From Mesorhizobium_G sp049840935 (lineage in GTDB: Bacteria > Pseudomonadota > Alphaproteobacteria > Rhizobiales > Rhizobiaceae), in NCBI GenBank assembly GCA_049840935.1, contig JASGJA010000016.1:248001-312000 (forward strand): a stretch of 64,000 bases of DNA. The letters run 5' to 3'. The notes beneath the pieces are model-generated. The model was not told where the DNA came from and searched no databases. It worked only from the letters and a program-made list of their open reading frames with translations. Shown in pieces: positions 53,909-62,624 of the stretch. Every line of letters starts with the position of its first letter. Position 1 is the first letter of the stretch. The position numbers and the translations under genes are program-made.

Positions 53909-54466
53909 ATGGCTATAAATCGCCGTGACGTGCTCATTTTGTCTGGTGCGGCCGCAACCAGTTTGGTGCTTGGGACGGAAGAGATATCTGCAAGCAGCGA
54001 CGCTGTGACCGAAGAATCTTCAGTCGCGGCAAGCCGATCGATCAGGATTATATCGGACCATAATTTTCTATACTCTGACCGTCACCAAAAGCTCTATCCT
54101 GATATACGCGTTTATCTGAATGGGCGTACAGATAATATTGAGCGGTTCGTGGACTGCCTTCAGCGAGGCGCAGACGTTCGCGAGATTTGTGAGGAACTAG
54201 AACTCCGCTATCGCGGCGATGTTTGGTTCGCGATGCTGCTCGTCCATCTGCACATGCGAGACGGGCTGGTCGATATACCCGGCCTTGAGATCGAGCCACC
54301 CGCACAACTTGCATCAAATATCGAAAAGTTTGAACTGGATTGGAAACACCGCAACGACCGTTGGACAAATGCAAAAGAGCATTTTCGGTCCGCCAAGACC
54401 GGTGCCGCCTCCGCCGACCTACATACTGGAGGAGGAAATAAAGTCGCTGGAAGCGCTCAAGGATAA
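53909..54466 (+). CDS. Tat-exported protein of unknown function, C-terminus probably frameshifted
   Basis: The N-terminus MAINRRDVLILSGAAATSLVLG is a twin-arginine signal, so the folded protein is exported. The body (IRIISDHNFLYSDRHQKLYPDIRVYLNGRT in part, then helical segments) matches no family I know. As written it ends at 54466 in a poor Gly/Ala tail. Removing one T from TTTT (54382-54385) instead continues as HFGPPRPVPPPPTY and a charged helix EEEIKSLEALKDKYP, a far more protein-like end that runs to at least 54530. The true stop may be 54561 or 54761. Confidence 0.65.
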   Translation: MAINRRDVLILSGAAATSLVLGTEEISASSDAVTEESSVAASRSIRIISDHNFLYSDRHQKLYPDIRVYLNGRTDNIERFVDCLQRGADVREICEELELRYRGDVWFAMLLVHLHMRDGLVDIPGLEIEPPAQLASNIEKFELDWKHRNDRWTNAKEHFRSAKTGAASADLHTGGGNKVAGSAQG

Positions 54467-54712
54467 ATATCCGGCAGCCATCAAGCGAATAGAACGGTTA
54501 ATCGAAGACGCCGAGCCGCGATTCAGGCGCAGGTGGCGCGAGCGACGATTGTGTCCGTTGAATAAACACGATCTCGCCGTTAATCGACCAATGCAGGACG
54601 TTTTGTTAGCAGTTGCAAGATTGAGAGTTCGTCGTGGCGAACACATCATTCATTGCACTCGGTTCACAACACGCTACAGACTGCTCTCTATAATCGGTTA
54701 TCAGGACACTAT

Positions 54713-55966
54713 ATGCGATACGCGTCGAAACATGGCAGAGCCGGTCTTTTTTTCGTTCTGACGGCAACGCTCGCCGTGTTTCTTCAGGGGTGCACCGAAG
54801 GCGGAAACACATCGGCGCCGCCTGGCGGCGCGCAGGGATCGACCGAAGTTGGCGTGGTTGAACTGCACAAGCAAACCAGCCCAAAACTCATGGAGCTTCC
54901 CGGGCGAGTCGTGGCGCTGGCGACTGCTGAAATCAGGCCGCAGGTGAACGGCATTATTCAGGAAATCGCGTTCAAAGAAGGCCGTTCGGTGCAGGCGGGG
55001 GATGTTCTCTACCGCCTCGACAACAAATCCTATCTTGCAGCACGCGACGCGAGCGCGGCGGCGGTGAAGAAGGCCGAGGCGACCGTCGCCGGCGCGCAAT
55101 CCACTTTCAACCGGACGCAAACGTTGGTGGAGAACAAAACGTCCAGCCCACAGACGCTGGATGACGCGCGCTCGACCCTGTTGCAGGCCGTTGCCGATCA
55201 GGATGCAGCACAGGCCGATTTGCAGGCCGCGGAAATTAATCTCGGTTACACCGAGATCAAGGCGCCGATCTCCGGCGTGATAGGCAAATCTTCCGTGAGT
55301 GTTGGGTCGCTGGTTACGGCGAACCAGACCGATGCGCTGGCGACGGTTCGGCAGATAGAGCCGATATATGTCGATCTTGTCGACAGCAGCGCCAATCTTC
55401 TGCGGATACGCGAGCAGATCGAAGAGGGCAGGCTGGGCATTGCCAAAGCGGATGGAAAGCCAACCCCGCCGAAAGTGAACATCACGCTTGAAACGGGACG
55501 GCCTTATTCGGAAACAGGTACGATCACGACCACGGACACAGCGGTGAGCGAGAGCACCGGGACGTTTTCGATACGCGCGACGCTGGACAACCCTCGCCAT
55601 ATTCTGCTGCCGGGCATGTATGTGAGGGCGAGCGTCGATCTGGGAACGCTGAACGATGTATATCTGGTGCCGCAACGCGCGGTGAGCCGCAATGCGACAG
55701 GCAAAGCGCAAGCCTATTTCGTTTCACAAGATGGCAAGGCCGATCTGCGAACGCTGGAGACGGATGGCTCCACTGCAAATGCGTGGATCGTGACCTCCGG
55801 GGTCAATGAAGGGGATAAGCTGATCGTGGACGGGCTTTCGCGCATTTCGGCGGGGGCCGCAGTGAAGCCGGTTGAAGTGAAGATCGATGACAGTGGTGTG
55901 GTGCAACCCGCATCGGCTTTACCGCCCGCCAGTGAAGGCGGAAACGGCGGGGCGACTGCCCAATGA
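54713..55966 (+). CDS. acrA: RND efflux periplasmic adaptor lipoprotein (AcrA/MexA type)
   Basis: The protein bridges the RND pump and an outer membrane channel. A lipoprotein signal ends in LQGC with Cys27 as the lipidated residue. The barrel-sandwich and lipoyl parts (AEIRPQVNGIIQEIAFKEG, LGYTEIKAPISGVIGKSSV), a helical hairpin and the beta-barrel domains follow in the usual order. I start it at ATG 54713, with AGGA seven bases upstream, because this gives a proper lipoprotein signal; the upstream in-frame codon at 54653 does not. The stop overlaps acrB. No regulator gene or outer membrane channel gene is adjacent. Confidence 0.93.
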   Translation: MRYASKHGRAGLFFVLTATLAVFLQGCTEGGNTSAPPGGAQGSTEVGVVELHKQTSPKLMELPGRVVALATAEIRPQVNGIIQEIAFKEGRSVQAGDVLYRLDNKSYLAARDASAAAVKKAEATVAGAQSTFNRTQTLVENKTSSPQTLDDARSTLLQAVADQDAAQADLQAAEINLGYTEIKAPISGVIGKSSVSVGSLVTANQTDALATVRQIEPIYVDLVDSSANLLRIREQIEEGRLGIAKADGKPTPPKVNITLETGRPYSETGTITTTDTAVSESTGTFSIRATLDNPRHILLPGMYVRASVDLGTLNDVYLVPQRAVSRNATGKAQAYFVSQDGKADLRTLETDGSTANAWIVTSGVNEGDKLIVDGLSRISAGAAVKPVEVKIDDSGVVQPASALPPASEGGNGGATAQ

Positions 55967-58900
55967 ACACTGCATTTCGCAAGAACGCGCTGGCGAGCTT
56001 CTTCATCGCGCGTCCGGTCTTCGCAATCGTCCTCGCGATAGCGGTGATGCTCGGTGGCATCATGGGTATTTATCAGCTTCCGATCTCGCAATATCCTGAG
56101 GTTGCGCCTGTAACGGTGCGCATCAGCGCGAGCTATCCCGGCGCAACGGCGGCAGCGGTCGAAAACTCCGTTACAAAGAAAATCGAAGCCGGAATGACCG
56201 GCCTCGATGGCATGATCTACATGGAATCCAGTTCGACCACCGGCTCGTCTTCCGTGTCGATTACATTTTCCAACGGAACCGATGCTGCGCTGGCGCAAGT
56301 GGACGTGCAGAACAAGCTTGCACGCGTGGAGTCACAACTTCCCGAAGTGGTACAAAATAACGGCGTGACGGTTTCGCGCTCAGGCACCGGCATTCTGATG
56401 ATCGGAAACCTTGTCTCGGAAGATGGGCGCTACACCTCCGCGGAACTGGCCGACATCATGTCCAGCCAGATAGAGGAGCAGATCGAGCGCGTCGAAGGCG
56501 TTGGCTCCATTCAGGCCTTTGGGTCGAGCTTTGCGATGCGCATCTGGCTCGATCCCGCCAAACTGGAAAAGTTCAGCTTGTTGCCATCGGACGTGACGGC
56601 GGCGGTGAGCGGGCAGAACGTACAGGTCTCCGCGGGTTCGATTGGTGCAACGCCGTCGATTCCCGGTCAGCAACTGCGCGCGTCGATCACGACGCAATCG
56701 CAACTGACCACCGTGGATGAGTTCGAGCGGATCATCCTCAAAACAACGCAGGACGGCTCTGTGGTGCGTCTGCGCGATGTGGCGCGGGTCGAGATCGGGT
56801 TGGAAAGCTATGGCCAGACCTCAAGCTATAATGGCAAGCCCGCCGCTGGCTTTGGCGTGCAGCTTGCCAGCGGCGCGAATGCGATCACCACGGCGCAAGC
56901 GGTTCATACTGAACTCGACAGGCTGGCGCCGAGTCTGCCTGCTGGCGTGAGCGTTGCTTATTCTTATGAAACGACGCCGTTTGTGGAATTGTCCATTGAG
57001 AAGGTGGTGCACACGCTGATCGAGGCGATTGTGCTCGTGTTCTTCGTTCTGCTGCTTTTCTTGCAGAATTTGCGCGCGACGCTGATACCCATGATTGCCG
57101 TGCCGGTGGTGCTGCTCGGCACGTTTGGGGTGCTGGCTGCCTTCGGTTTTTCGATCAACATGCTGACCATGTTCGCGATGGTGTTGGCCATCGGCCTGCT
57201 CGTCGATGACGCCATTGTGGTGGTCGAGAATGTCGAGCGCATCATGTCGGAGGAGGGGCTTTCGGCGCGCGAGGCGACCGAGAAGTCCATGGGCGAAATC
57301 ACTGGCGCGCTGATCGGTATCGCGCTCGTGCTGACCGCCGTGTTCATTCCGATGGCGTTTTTCTCCGGCTCGGTGGGCGTGATTTACCGGCAGTTTTCAG
57401 TGACCATTGCGAGCGCGATGCTGCTCTCCATGATGGTGGCAATTATCCTGACGCCAGCGCTGTGCGCCATGATTTTGAAGCCCTCGCATGACGGTCGCAT
57501 GGCGCGCGCCTTCGGCTGGTTCAATCGCGGGTTTGATCGGCTGACAAACGGATATGTGTCCGGTGTCGGCTATGTCGTGGGGCGTCCGCTGCGGGTGTTG
57601 ATGGTGTTTGCGGCGATTATCGGCTGCGCGTGGCTGCTCTATTCGCGGCTGCCTTCTTCGTTCCTGCCGGAAGAAGATCAGGGCGTGTTGATGACGCAGA
57701 TCACGCTGCCAGCAGGCGCAAAGGCGGAACGCACGCAGGCCGTGATGGATCAGGTCGAGAACTATTTTCTGACGCAGGAAAAGGACACGGTGCAGAGCGT
57801 GTTCATGACGCTTGGTTTCGGATTTGGCGGAACCGGCGAAAATGCCGCGATGGCGTTCGTGAAGCTCAAGGATTTTGCTGACCGGACAGCAACGGAAAGC
57901 ACTGCGCGAAGCATCGCCATGCGCGCGACAGCGCATTTCCGCCAGATCCGCGATGCGGATATTTTTGTGCTGTCACCGCCTGCAATTCAGGGGCTTGGGC
58001 AGTCGAACGGGTTTTCGATGGCGCTTCTGGACAGTGCCAATCAGGGCAGCGACGCACTGCTTGCGGCTGCAAACCAGCTTGCCGATCTCTCCAACAAAAG
58101 CGATGTGGTGACTGGCGTGCGCGGCAATTCCAAAACGCTGGAGCCGCAATTGAAGGTCAATATTGACCATGAAAAAGCAGGTGCGTTTGGCCTCGACATA
58201 AGCGCAATCAACAGCCTGATTTCCACGGCTTTTGCGGGAACGAATGTCAACGACTTCATTCTCGACGAGAATCTCAAGCCGGTTTATGTGCAAGGCGACG
58301 CGCCATTCCGAATGCAACCGGCGGACATTTCGCGCTGGTATGCCCGCAACGATGCAGGCGAGATGGTGCCGTTCTCGGCGTTCTCATGGGCGTCATGGGC
58401 GGAGGGCTCACCCGGCCTTTCGCGTTTCGATGGGGCCGGCTCGGTCTCAATCAGTGGCGCTGCGGCATCGGGTGCAAGCTCCGGGGCGGCTATGGATGAA
58501 ATGGAACGCCTCGTCGCGGAGTTGCCCGGTGGCTATACGGTGGCATGGTCCGGCATTTCGTATCAGGAACGGCTGGCCGGATCACAGGCTGCAATGCTTT
58601 ACGCGATTTCGATGCTGGTGGTATTCCTGTGCCTCGCGGCACTCTATGAAAGCTGGACGATACCGCTTTCGGTGATTTTGGCGGTGCCAGCGGGCATTCT
58701 GGGCGCGTTGCTGGCGGCGCGGCTGTTCGGCCAGTCGAACGACGTTTACTTCAAGGTGGGACTGCTGACGACAATCGGCCTGACCGCGAAGAACGCCATC
58801 CTGATTGTGGAGTTCGCGAAGGATTTGCGGGAGCAGGGGCGTAGCGTGATCGACAGCGTTCTAGAGGCGGCTCGCTGGCGTCTGCGACCAATCCTGATGA

Positions 58901-59076
58901 CATCGCTGGCGTTTATTCTGGGTGTGCTGCCATTGGCGCGTGCGACCGGTGCAAGCTCAGCGGCACAGAACGCCATCGGCATCGGCGTGATGGGCGGCAT
59001 GATTGCGGCGACCGTGCTTGGCGTATTCCTCGCGCCCTTCCTGTTTGCACTCGTGGCGAAGGTGACGCGAAGCTAG
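55963..59076 (+). CDS. acrB: RND multidrug efflux permease (AcrB/MexB type, HAE1)
   Basis: This 1037-residue inner membrane pump is proton-driven. It begins with FFIARPVFAIVLAIAVML, has twelve membrane segments in two halves, two large periplasmic loops, and the proton-relay aspartates D415 and D416 in GLLVDDAIVVVEN. The second half keeps the Lys-bearing TM10 region (GLTAKNAILIVEFAKDLREQG). It overlaps the acrA stop (ATGA). Drug range cannot be told from the sequence. Confidence 0.96.
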   Translation: MNTAFRKNALASFFIARPVFAIVLAIAVMLGGIMGIYQLPISQYPEVAPVTVRISASYPGATAAAVENSVTKKIEAGMTGLDGMIYMESSSTTGSSSVSITFSNGTDAALAQVDVQNKLARVESQLPEVVQNNGVTVSRSGTGILMIGNLVSEDGRYTSAELADIMSSQIEEQIERVEGVGSIQAFGSSFAMRIWLDPAKLEKFSLLPSDVTAAVSGQNVQVSAGSIGATPSIPGQQLRASITTQSQLTTVDEFERIILKTTQDGSVVRLRDVARVEIGLESYGQTSSYNGKPAAGFGVQLASGANAITTAQAVHTELDRLAPSLPAGVSVAYSYETTPFVELSIEKVVHTLIEAIVLVFFVLLLFLQNLRATLIPMIAVPVVLLGTFGVLAAFGFSINMLTMFAMVLAIGLLVDDAIVVVENVERIMSEEGLSAREATEKSMGEITGALIGIALVLTAVFIPMAFFSGSVGVIYRQFSVTIASAMLLSMMVAIILTPALCAMILKPSHDGRMARAFGWFNRGFDRLTNGYVSGVGYVVGRPLRVLMVFAAIIGCAWLLYSRLPSSFLPEEDQGVLMTQITLPAGAKAERTQAVMDQVENYFLTQEKDTVQSVFMTLGFGFGGTGENAAMAFVKLKDFADRTATESTARSIAMRATAHFRQIRDADIFVLSPPAIQGLGQSNGFSMALLDSANQGSDALLAAANQLADLSNKSDVVTGVRGNSKTLEPQLKVNIDHEKAGAFGLDISAINSLISTAFAGTNVNDFILDENLKPVYVQGDAPFRMQPADISRWYARNDAGEMVPFSAFSWASWAEGSPGLSRFDGAGSVSISGAAASGASSGAAMDEMERLVAELPGGYTVAWSGISYQERLAGSQAAMLYAISMLVVFLCLAALYESWTIPLSVILAVPAGILGALLAARLFGQSNDVYFKVGLLTTIGLTAKNAILIVEFAKDLREQGRSVIDSVLEAARWRLRPILMTSLAFILGVLPLARATGASSAAQNAIGIGVMGGMIAATVLGVFLAPFLFALVAKVTRS

Positions 59077-59161
59077 CGCTAGGGTCTGCCCCAATTGGCC
59101 AAGTTTACAAGCCGGTTTGCCGGATTATCCTGCATCGCGAATTGGCGGTGTGGGATTCCCA

Positions 59162-61054
59162 ATGCGTGTTGGCTGGCTTTGCAGTGCTGCATTTTTGTGC
59201 GCAATTCAAATTTCACACGCGGATACGGCCTCTGATCTAGTTATCTGCGCCGACGAACGCGTCAAGACAGCGATGCTTCCGGTCGAGCAATTGGCAATAG
59301 CGGAGGCGTCTTGCAGCAATGTACTGGATAGCGCGGCGACAAGCGAGCCTGATCGCCAGAAAGCCGCGTTTTTCAGAAGCTTGACGCGGTTTTTGCAAGT
59401 CGTGCAAAAAGGCATGGCGCCGGAGCCAAATGCCGATGGATCGCTGCCGGAATATAAGGTGCCAACGAAGCAGGATGTAAGCGCAGCGCTCGCGGATGTT
59501 GAGACGGCAATAAATCTAGATGGCCCGTTGAAAAGCGAAGCGCTGGCGCTGCGCGTGACGATCAATCAGACGATCGGGGCTGATGACGATGTTGGAAACG
59601 ATATTCAGCAAGCCATGGAGGCGGAGCCGAACGATCCCACGCCTTATGTGCAGCGGGCGCTGGCGGCGGAACGCAATGGCGAATTGAGTGCCGCATTTGC
59701 GGACCTCAACCGGGCGCTCGAACTCGATCCACAACTCGGCACGGCGCTGACGGCGCGGGGACTGCTCTACAAGCGGGTTGGCGAGCTTGCAAAGGCGCGT
59801 GAGGATATGATCGCAGCGGCGGCTCTCGGCTCGCCATATCGGCGGCTTGCGCTGATGCGAAAGTCTGACATCGAAGCTCGCACAGGCGATTTGCGCGCGG
59901 CTTATGAGGACATACTGGCGGCGGCAAAAGAGACCGGCGATATGCCGGAAGAAGATGCAAACTCGACAAACGCCGATCTGCTGGTGCGGGCAGGCGACCT
60001 CGCTTTGGACAGCCTGAAAGATCCCGACACGGCTGAGGGGCTTTACAATGAGGCGGGCAAGCTGAACCCGGACGATTGGAAATGGGTGCTCGGTTTGGGT
60101 CGCGCCGCAGAGGCGCGGCAGGATAAGCCGAAGGCGATAGAAATTTACAGGCGCATATTGGATGGCACGCGCGCCACGCCGAACCTGCTTGAACGCAATG
60201 ATGCGGCATGGCGCCTGAAACAATTGACGCAGGTTTTGTTGCAGCGAAGGGCAGGGCAGTTCGCACCGGGATTTGAGTTCGGTGTGGTGCCGGAAAATCC
60301 CTCGCCTGATGGTGTGAAGCGGCTCGCCTTCATTATGGGGTCCAGCAATTACGCGGAGCTTCCGAGCCTGCCAAACGCCCGGCGCGATGCAGCGGCGATT
60401 GCCAACAGGCTTGCGGACATGGGTTTCGATGAGGTCGAAATCGCCGAGGATATTGACGGTGCAAACCTGAAAAGCCTGCCCGCCTATGTGGCGGAGCGCG
60501 CGAAAGATGCGGATATTGTTGTGCTGTTTTATGCCGGTCACGGCGTTGAAACTGACGGCGTGAACTATTTGGTGCCGGTGGATGCCACGCTGGAAAACCA
60601 AAAAGAATTGCAGACGACGGCGCTCGCCTTGCGTGATTTGACCGACGCCGCAAGCAAAGCGAGGCATGGCGCATTGGTTATAGTCGATGCATGTCGTGAT
60701 GACCCGTTTGTCGAGGCAACGGCGGTTGCGGCTTCGCGCGGCGCCGCAGGCGGACACACCGAGGCGGTGCCGGAACGGCTTCACATGGGACTGGCCGTGT
60801 CACCCACTCCGCCGGAAAACAATGTGGTGCTGCATTCTACGCAACCGGGAAAAACCGCTGCGGACGGCAGTGGGCTGGATAGTCCGTTCGTGGTGGCCTT
60901 GCTGCAAACGCTATCGACACCCGGCCTGTCACTTGACCAGGTGGTGCAGGAAACATCAGCGCGCGTATCGGAATTGACGAACGGGGAGCAGATTCCCGCA
61001 GCATATGGTGAAGCGCCTGCTGCCCGCATTTTGCCGGAAGCAACCGCGCAATAA
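59162..61054 (+). CDS. Periplasmic TPR protein with caspase-like (C14) domain
   Basis: From ATG 59162 the 630-residue protein has a signal peptide (MRVGWLCSAAFLCAIQISHA), TPR-like helical repeats to about residue 360 (for example LSAAFADLNRALELDPQLGTA in parts) and a C-terminal caspase-fold peptidase domain. The likely catalytic dyad is His460 in FYAGHGVE and Cys511 in IVDACRDDPF. Location should be periplasmic, unlike most bacterial caspase homologues described from conflict systems. It follows acrB by 85 bases. An in-frame codon at 59117 adds 15 residues before the signal peptide and is less likely. Confidence 0.87.
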   Translation: MRVGWLCSAAFLCAIQISHADTASDLVICADERVKTAMLPVEQLAIAEASCSNVLDSAATSEPDRQKAAFFRSLTRFLQVVQKGMAPEPNADGSLPEYKVPTKQDVSAALADVETAINLDGPLKSEALALRVTINQTIGADDDVGNDIQQAMEAEPNDPTPYVQRALAAERNGELSAAFADLNRALELDPQLGTALTARGLLYKRVGELAKAREDMIAAAALGSPYRRLALMRKSDIEARTGDLRAAYEDILAAAKETGDMPEEDANSTNADLLVRAGDLALDSLKDPDTAEGLYNEAGKLNPDDWKWVLGLGRAAEARQDKPKAIEIYRRILDGTRATPNLLERNDAAWRLKQLTQVLLQRRAGQFAPGFEFGVVPENPSPDGVKRLAFIMGSSNYAELPSLPNARRDAAAIANRLADMGFDEVEIAEDIDGANLKSLPAYVAERAKDADIVVLFYAGHGVETDGVNYLVPVDATLENQKELQTTALALRDLTDAASKARHGALVIVDACRDDPFVEATAVAASRGAAGGHTEAVPERLHMGLAVSPTPPENNVVLHSTQPGKTAADGSGLDSPFVVALLQTLSTPGLSLDQVVQETSARVSELTNGEQIPAAYGEAPAARILPEATAQ

Positions 61055-61060
61055 AGTTCG

Positions 61061-61522
61061 CTACGGTGCGGTGACGGTAAGCGTTACCTCGCCGCGCCCG
61101 GTGCGGCCTTCTCTGTCAACGGCTTCGATAACGATTACATGCTCGCCAGCGGGCGCAACCACTTCGGGAGCTTCGATACCCTCAGCCGTGATGAACGGCT
61201 TGATCCGGGCTGTAAGGTCGATATTCGGTTCGCGCAGATAGGTGACACGCACTTGCTCGGGATCGATCTGAACCCCGTTTCGCGGCTTGAACTTGACCGC
61301 AAAGCGGAAAACGCCATGCACCCCGATGGGGGACGGGGCCAACGTATCGATGCCCGGACCGCGTGTAATGTTGCGATTTGTGCCATCGGCATCGGAGGCA
61401 GGCAGCTGTGCTTCTTCCGGCGTAATAAGCTGCACCGGCTCAGCAGCAAACGCTGGCAAAAAGCTCGCCGACAGGAGGGCCGAGGCAACGAAAATAGCTT
61501 TAAATCCAGACAGTGCGATCAT
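61061..61522 (-). CDS. Secreted beta-sandwich-like protein of unknown function
   Basis: The 153-residue protein has a signal peptide (cleavage at AFA-AEP) and a C-terminal domain with the alternating pattern of a small Ig-like or carboxypeptidase-regulatory-like sandwich (VIVIEAVDREGRTGRGEVTLTV). It is convergent with the caspase gene, six bases away, and is coupled to the upstream zinc-ribbon membrane gene (start overlaps its stop). No family can be named with confidence. Confidence 0.72.
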   Translation of the reverse strand: MIALSGFKAIFVASALLSASFLPAFAAEPVQLITPEEAQLPASDADGTNRNITRGPGIDTLAPSPIGVHGVFRFAVKFKPRNGVQIDPEQVRVTYLREPNIDLTARIKPFITAEGIEAPEVVAPAGEHVIVIEAVDREGRTGRGEVTLTVTAP

Positions 61523-62308
61523 CCCGAAAGCCCCATTATCCCTGCAAAAAGCCCGGTTATTGCAGACAGTAAGGTTCCGAGCAGTAATACCGTTAACTCA
61601 ATGGCTTTCAACGTATCCAAAGGCATACTTTTATTCATGGTAAGCAGCCCTTGGCGTAAGCGCGGGAGGCTCGTGAGCCCACGAACGGCAAGAGCTACAA
61701 ATAACATGCGCAGCAGCATTCCAGATAGCATGGATGCGCCGATGCTCAGCATGTAATACATGGTTTCGCGCCATGCGGCCGTGCCTTGCGGGAGAATCGG
61801 GATTCCATCGACCCAACCCAGAATCAGGTTCATCGATAATACCGCGAGGACGGAAAAGACGACCGCAACGATGGCGTCCACCCAGTTCAGGCGCGGCCTG
61901 CGACCAAGATAAGCAAAGCCGGTGGCCAGAGGTATGATAATCGAAGAAAATCTGAGCACGGACAGCGGCAGATCCAGCCAGAACACGACCATCGCATAGG
62001 CAAGGAGAAGCGCCGCGAAACCGATAGGCAGCGGCCAAAATCGTCTGCATCCGGGGCTGAATGCAATTTCTGATACAGAGCCGGATGGCGCGGGCAGCAA
62101 CTGTGCGCCGATCTTTTCCTCGCGCATGAGATTTCAACTGGCTTTCGAGACCAGCGATTGCACCTTCAAGCTTGGTGATGCGCGAAAGAAGCGGCAGGAC
62201 GGGCGTTAAGTCCCGGCTGCAACAGCGGCAGGAGAGGACACCGGTCTCCAGCGGCGCATTGCAGTATGGGCAACTGAATGTCGCCAGCCTTTGCGTTTCG
62301 ATCTTCAA
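61519..62308 (-). pseudogene. Zinc-ribbon membrane protein, frameshifted as sequenced (or two genes)
   Basis: The frame from TTG 62308 begins with a zinc ribbon (C13-P-Y-C16 and C27-x2-C30) and a short helix (LEGAIAGLESQLKS). A second frame from 62127 continues with REEKIGAQLLPAP and about five membrane segments to the stop at 61519. The two join if one base near 62121-62130 is removed, giving a 262-residue protein with a cytoplasmic zinc ribbon and membrane domain, a common build. The start codon is weakly supported. The stop overlaps the next secreted protein gene. Function unknown. Confidence 0.68.
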
Positions 62309-62372
62309 TGAGCGGCCCCGCTTTTCCGCACAAAAAGCACGTAGAGCTTGATTTTTAGTGTAAACCGACGCG

Positions 62373-62389
62373 CGCCGCCAGCGGCGGCG
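62373..62389 (-). terminator. Hairpin downstream of the tRNA-Pro fragment
   Basis: CGCCGCC (62373-62379) and GGCGGCG (62383-62389) form a strong stem with a 3-base loop, 33 bases beyond the tRNA 3' end on the minus strand. It is probably the original tRNA terminator, although the T-run is poor. Confidence 0.4.
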
Positions 62390-62421
62390 TTAATCACGGT
62401 TAGCGGAGTTGTTTGAGCGCC

Positions 62422-62467
62422 TGGTCGGAGTGATAGGATTCGAACCTACGACCCCCTGATCCCAAAT
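62422..62467 (-). tRNA. tRNA-Pro(UGG) 3' fragment, attachment site of an integrated element
   Basis: On the minus strand the sequence runs from the anticodon loop (TTTGGGA, anticodon TGG) through variable loop, T-arm (GTAGG TTCGAAT CCTAT), acceptor strand CACTCCG, A73 and encoded CCA. The 5' half is missing: the bases before the anticodon loop do not continue the stem. The acceptor's G72 (partner of C1) is the tRNA-Pro hallmark. This is the displaced att half left when an element integrates in the 3' half of a tRNA gene; the rebuilt tRNA should lie at the far end, outside the window. Confidence 0.82.
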
Positions 62468-62624
62468 TAAAGGGTTTGACTTTCCTTATGTTTCCGCACG
62501 TTGTTGATAGTGTCTATAACCAATTGAATATAGAGTGAGTTCATTATACGTTCTTTTCTGTCGTTTCCTCCAGATTTCACCTTTGGTGACGCCCCAGTGA
62601 CGACCCGATACAGGAAAAGCAATT

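Larger units (their letters stand above)
62309..62624. other. Intergenic region at the element boundary
   Basis: This 316-base gap holds a hairpin, a tRNA-Pro 3' fragment and the integrase promoter region. From about 62467 rightwards the DNA turns AT-rich compared with the flank, as expected on entering an acquired element. No coding sequence is seen. Confidence 0.7.
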
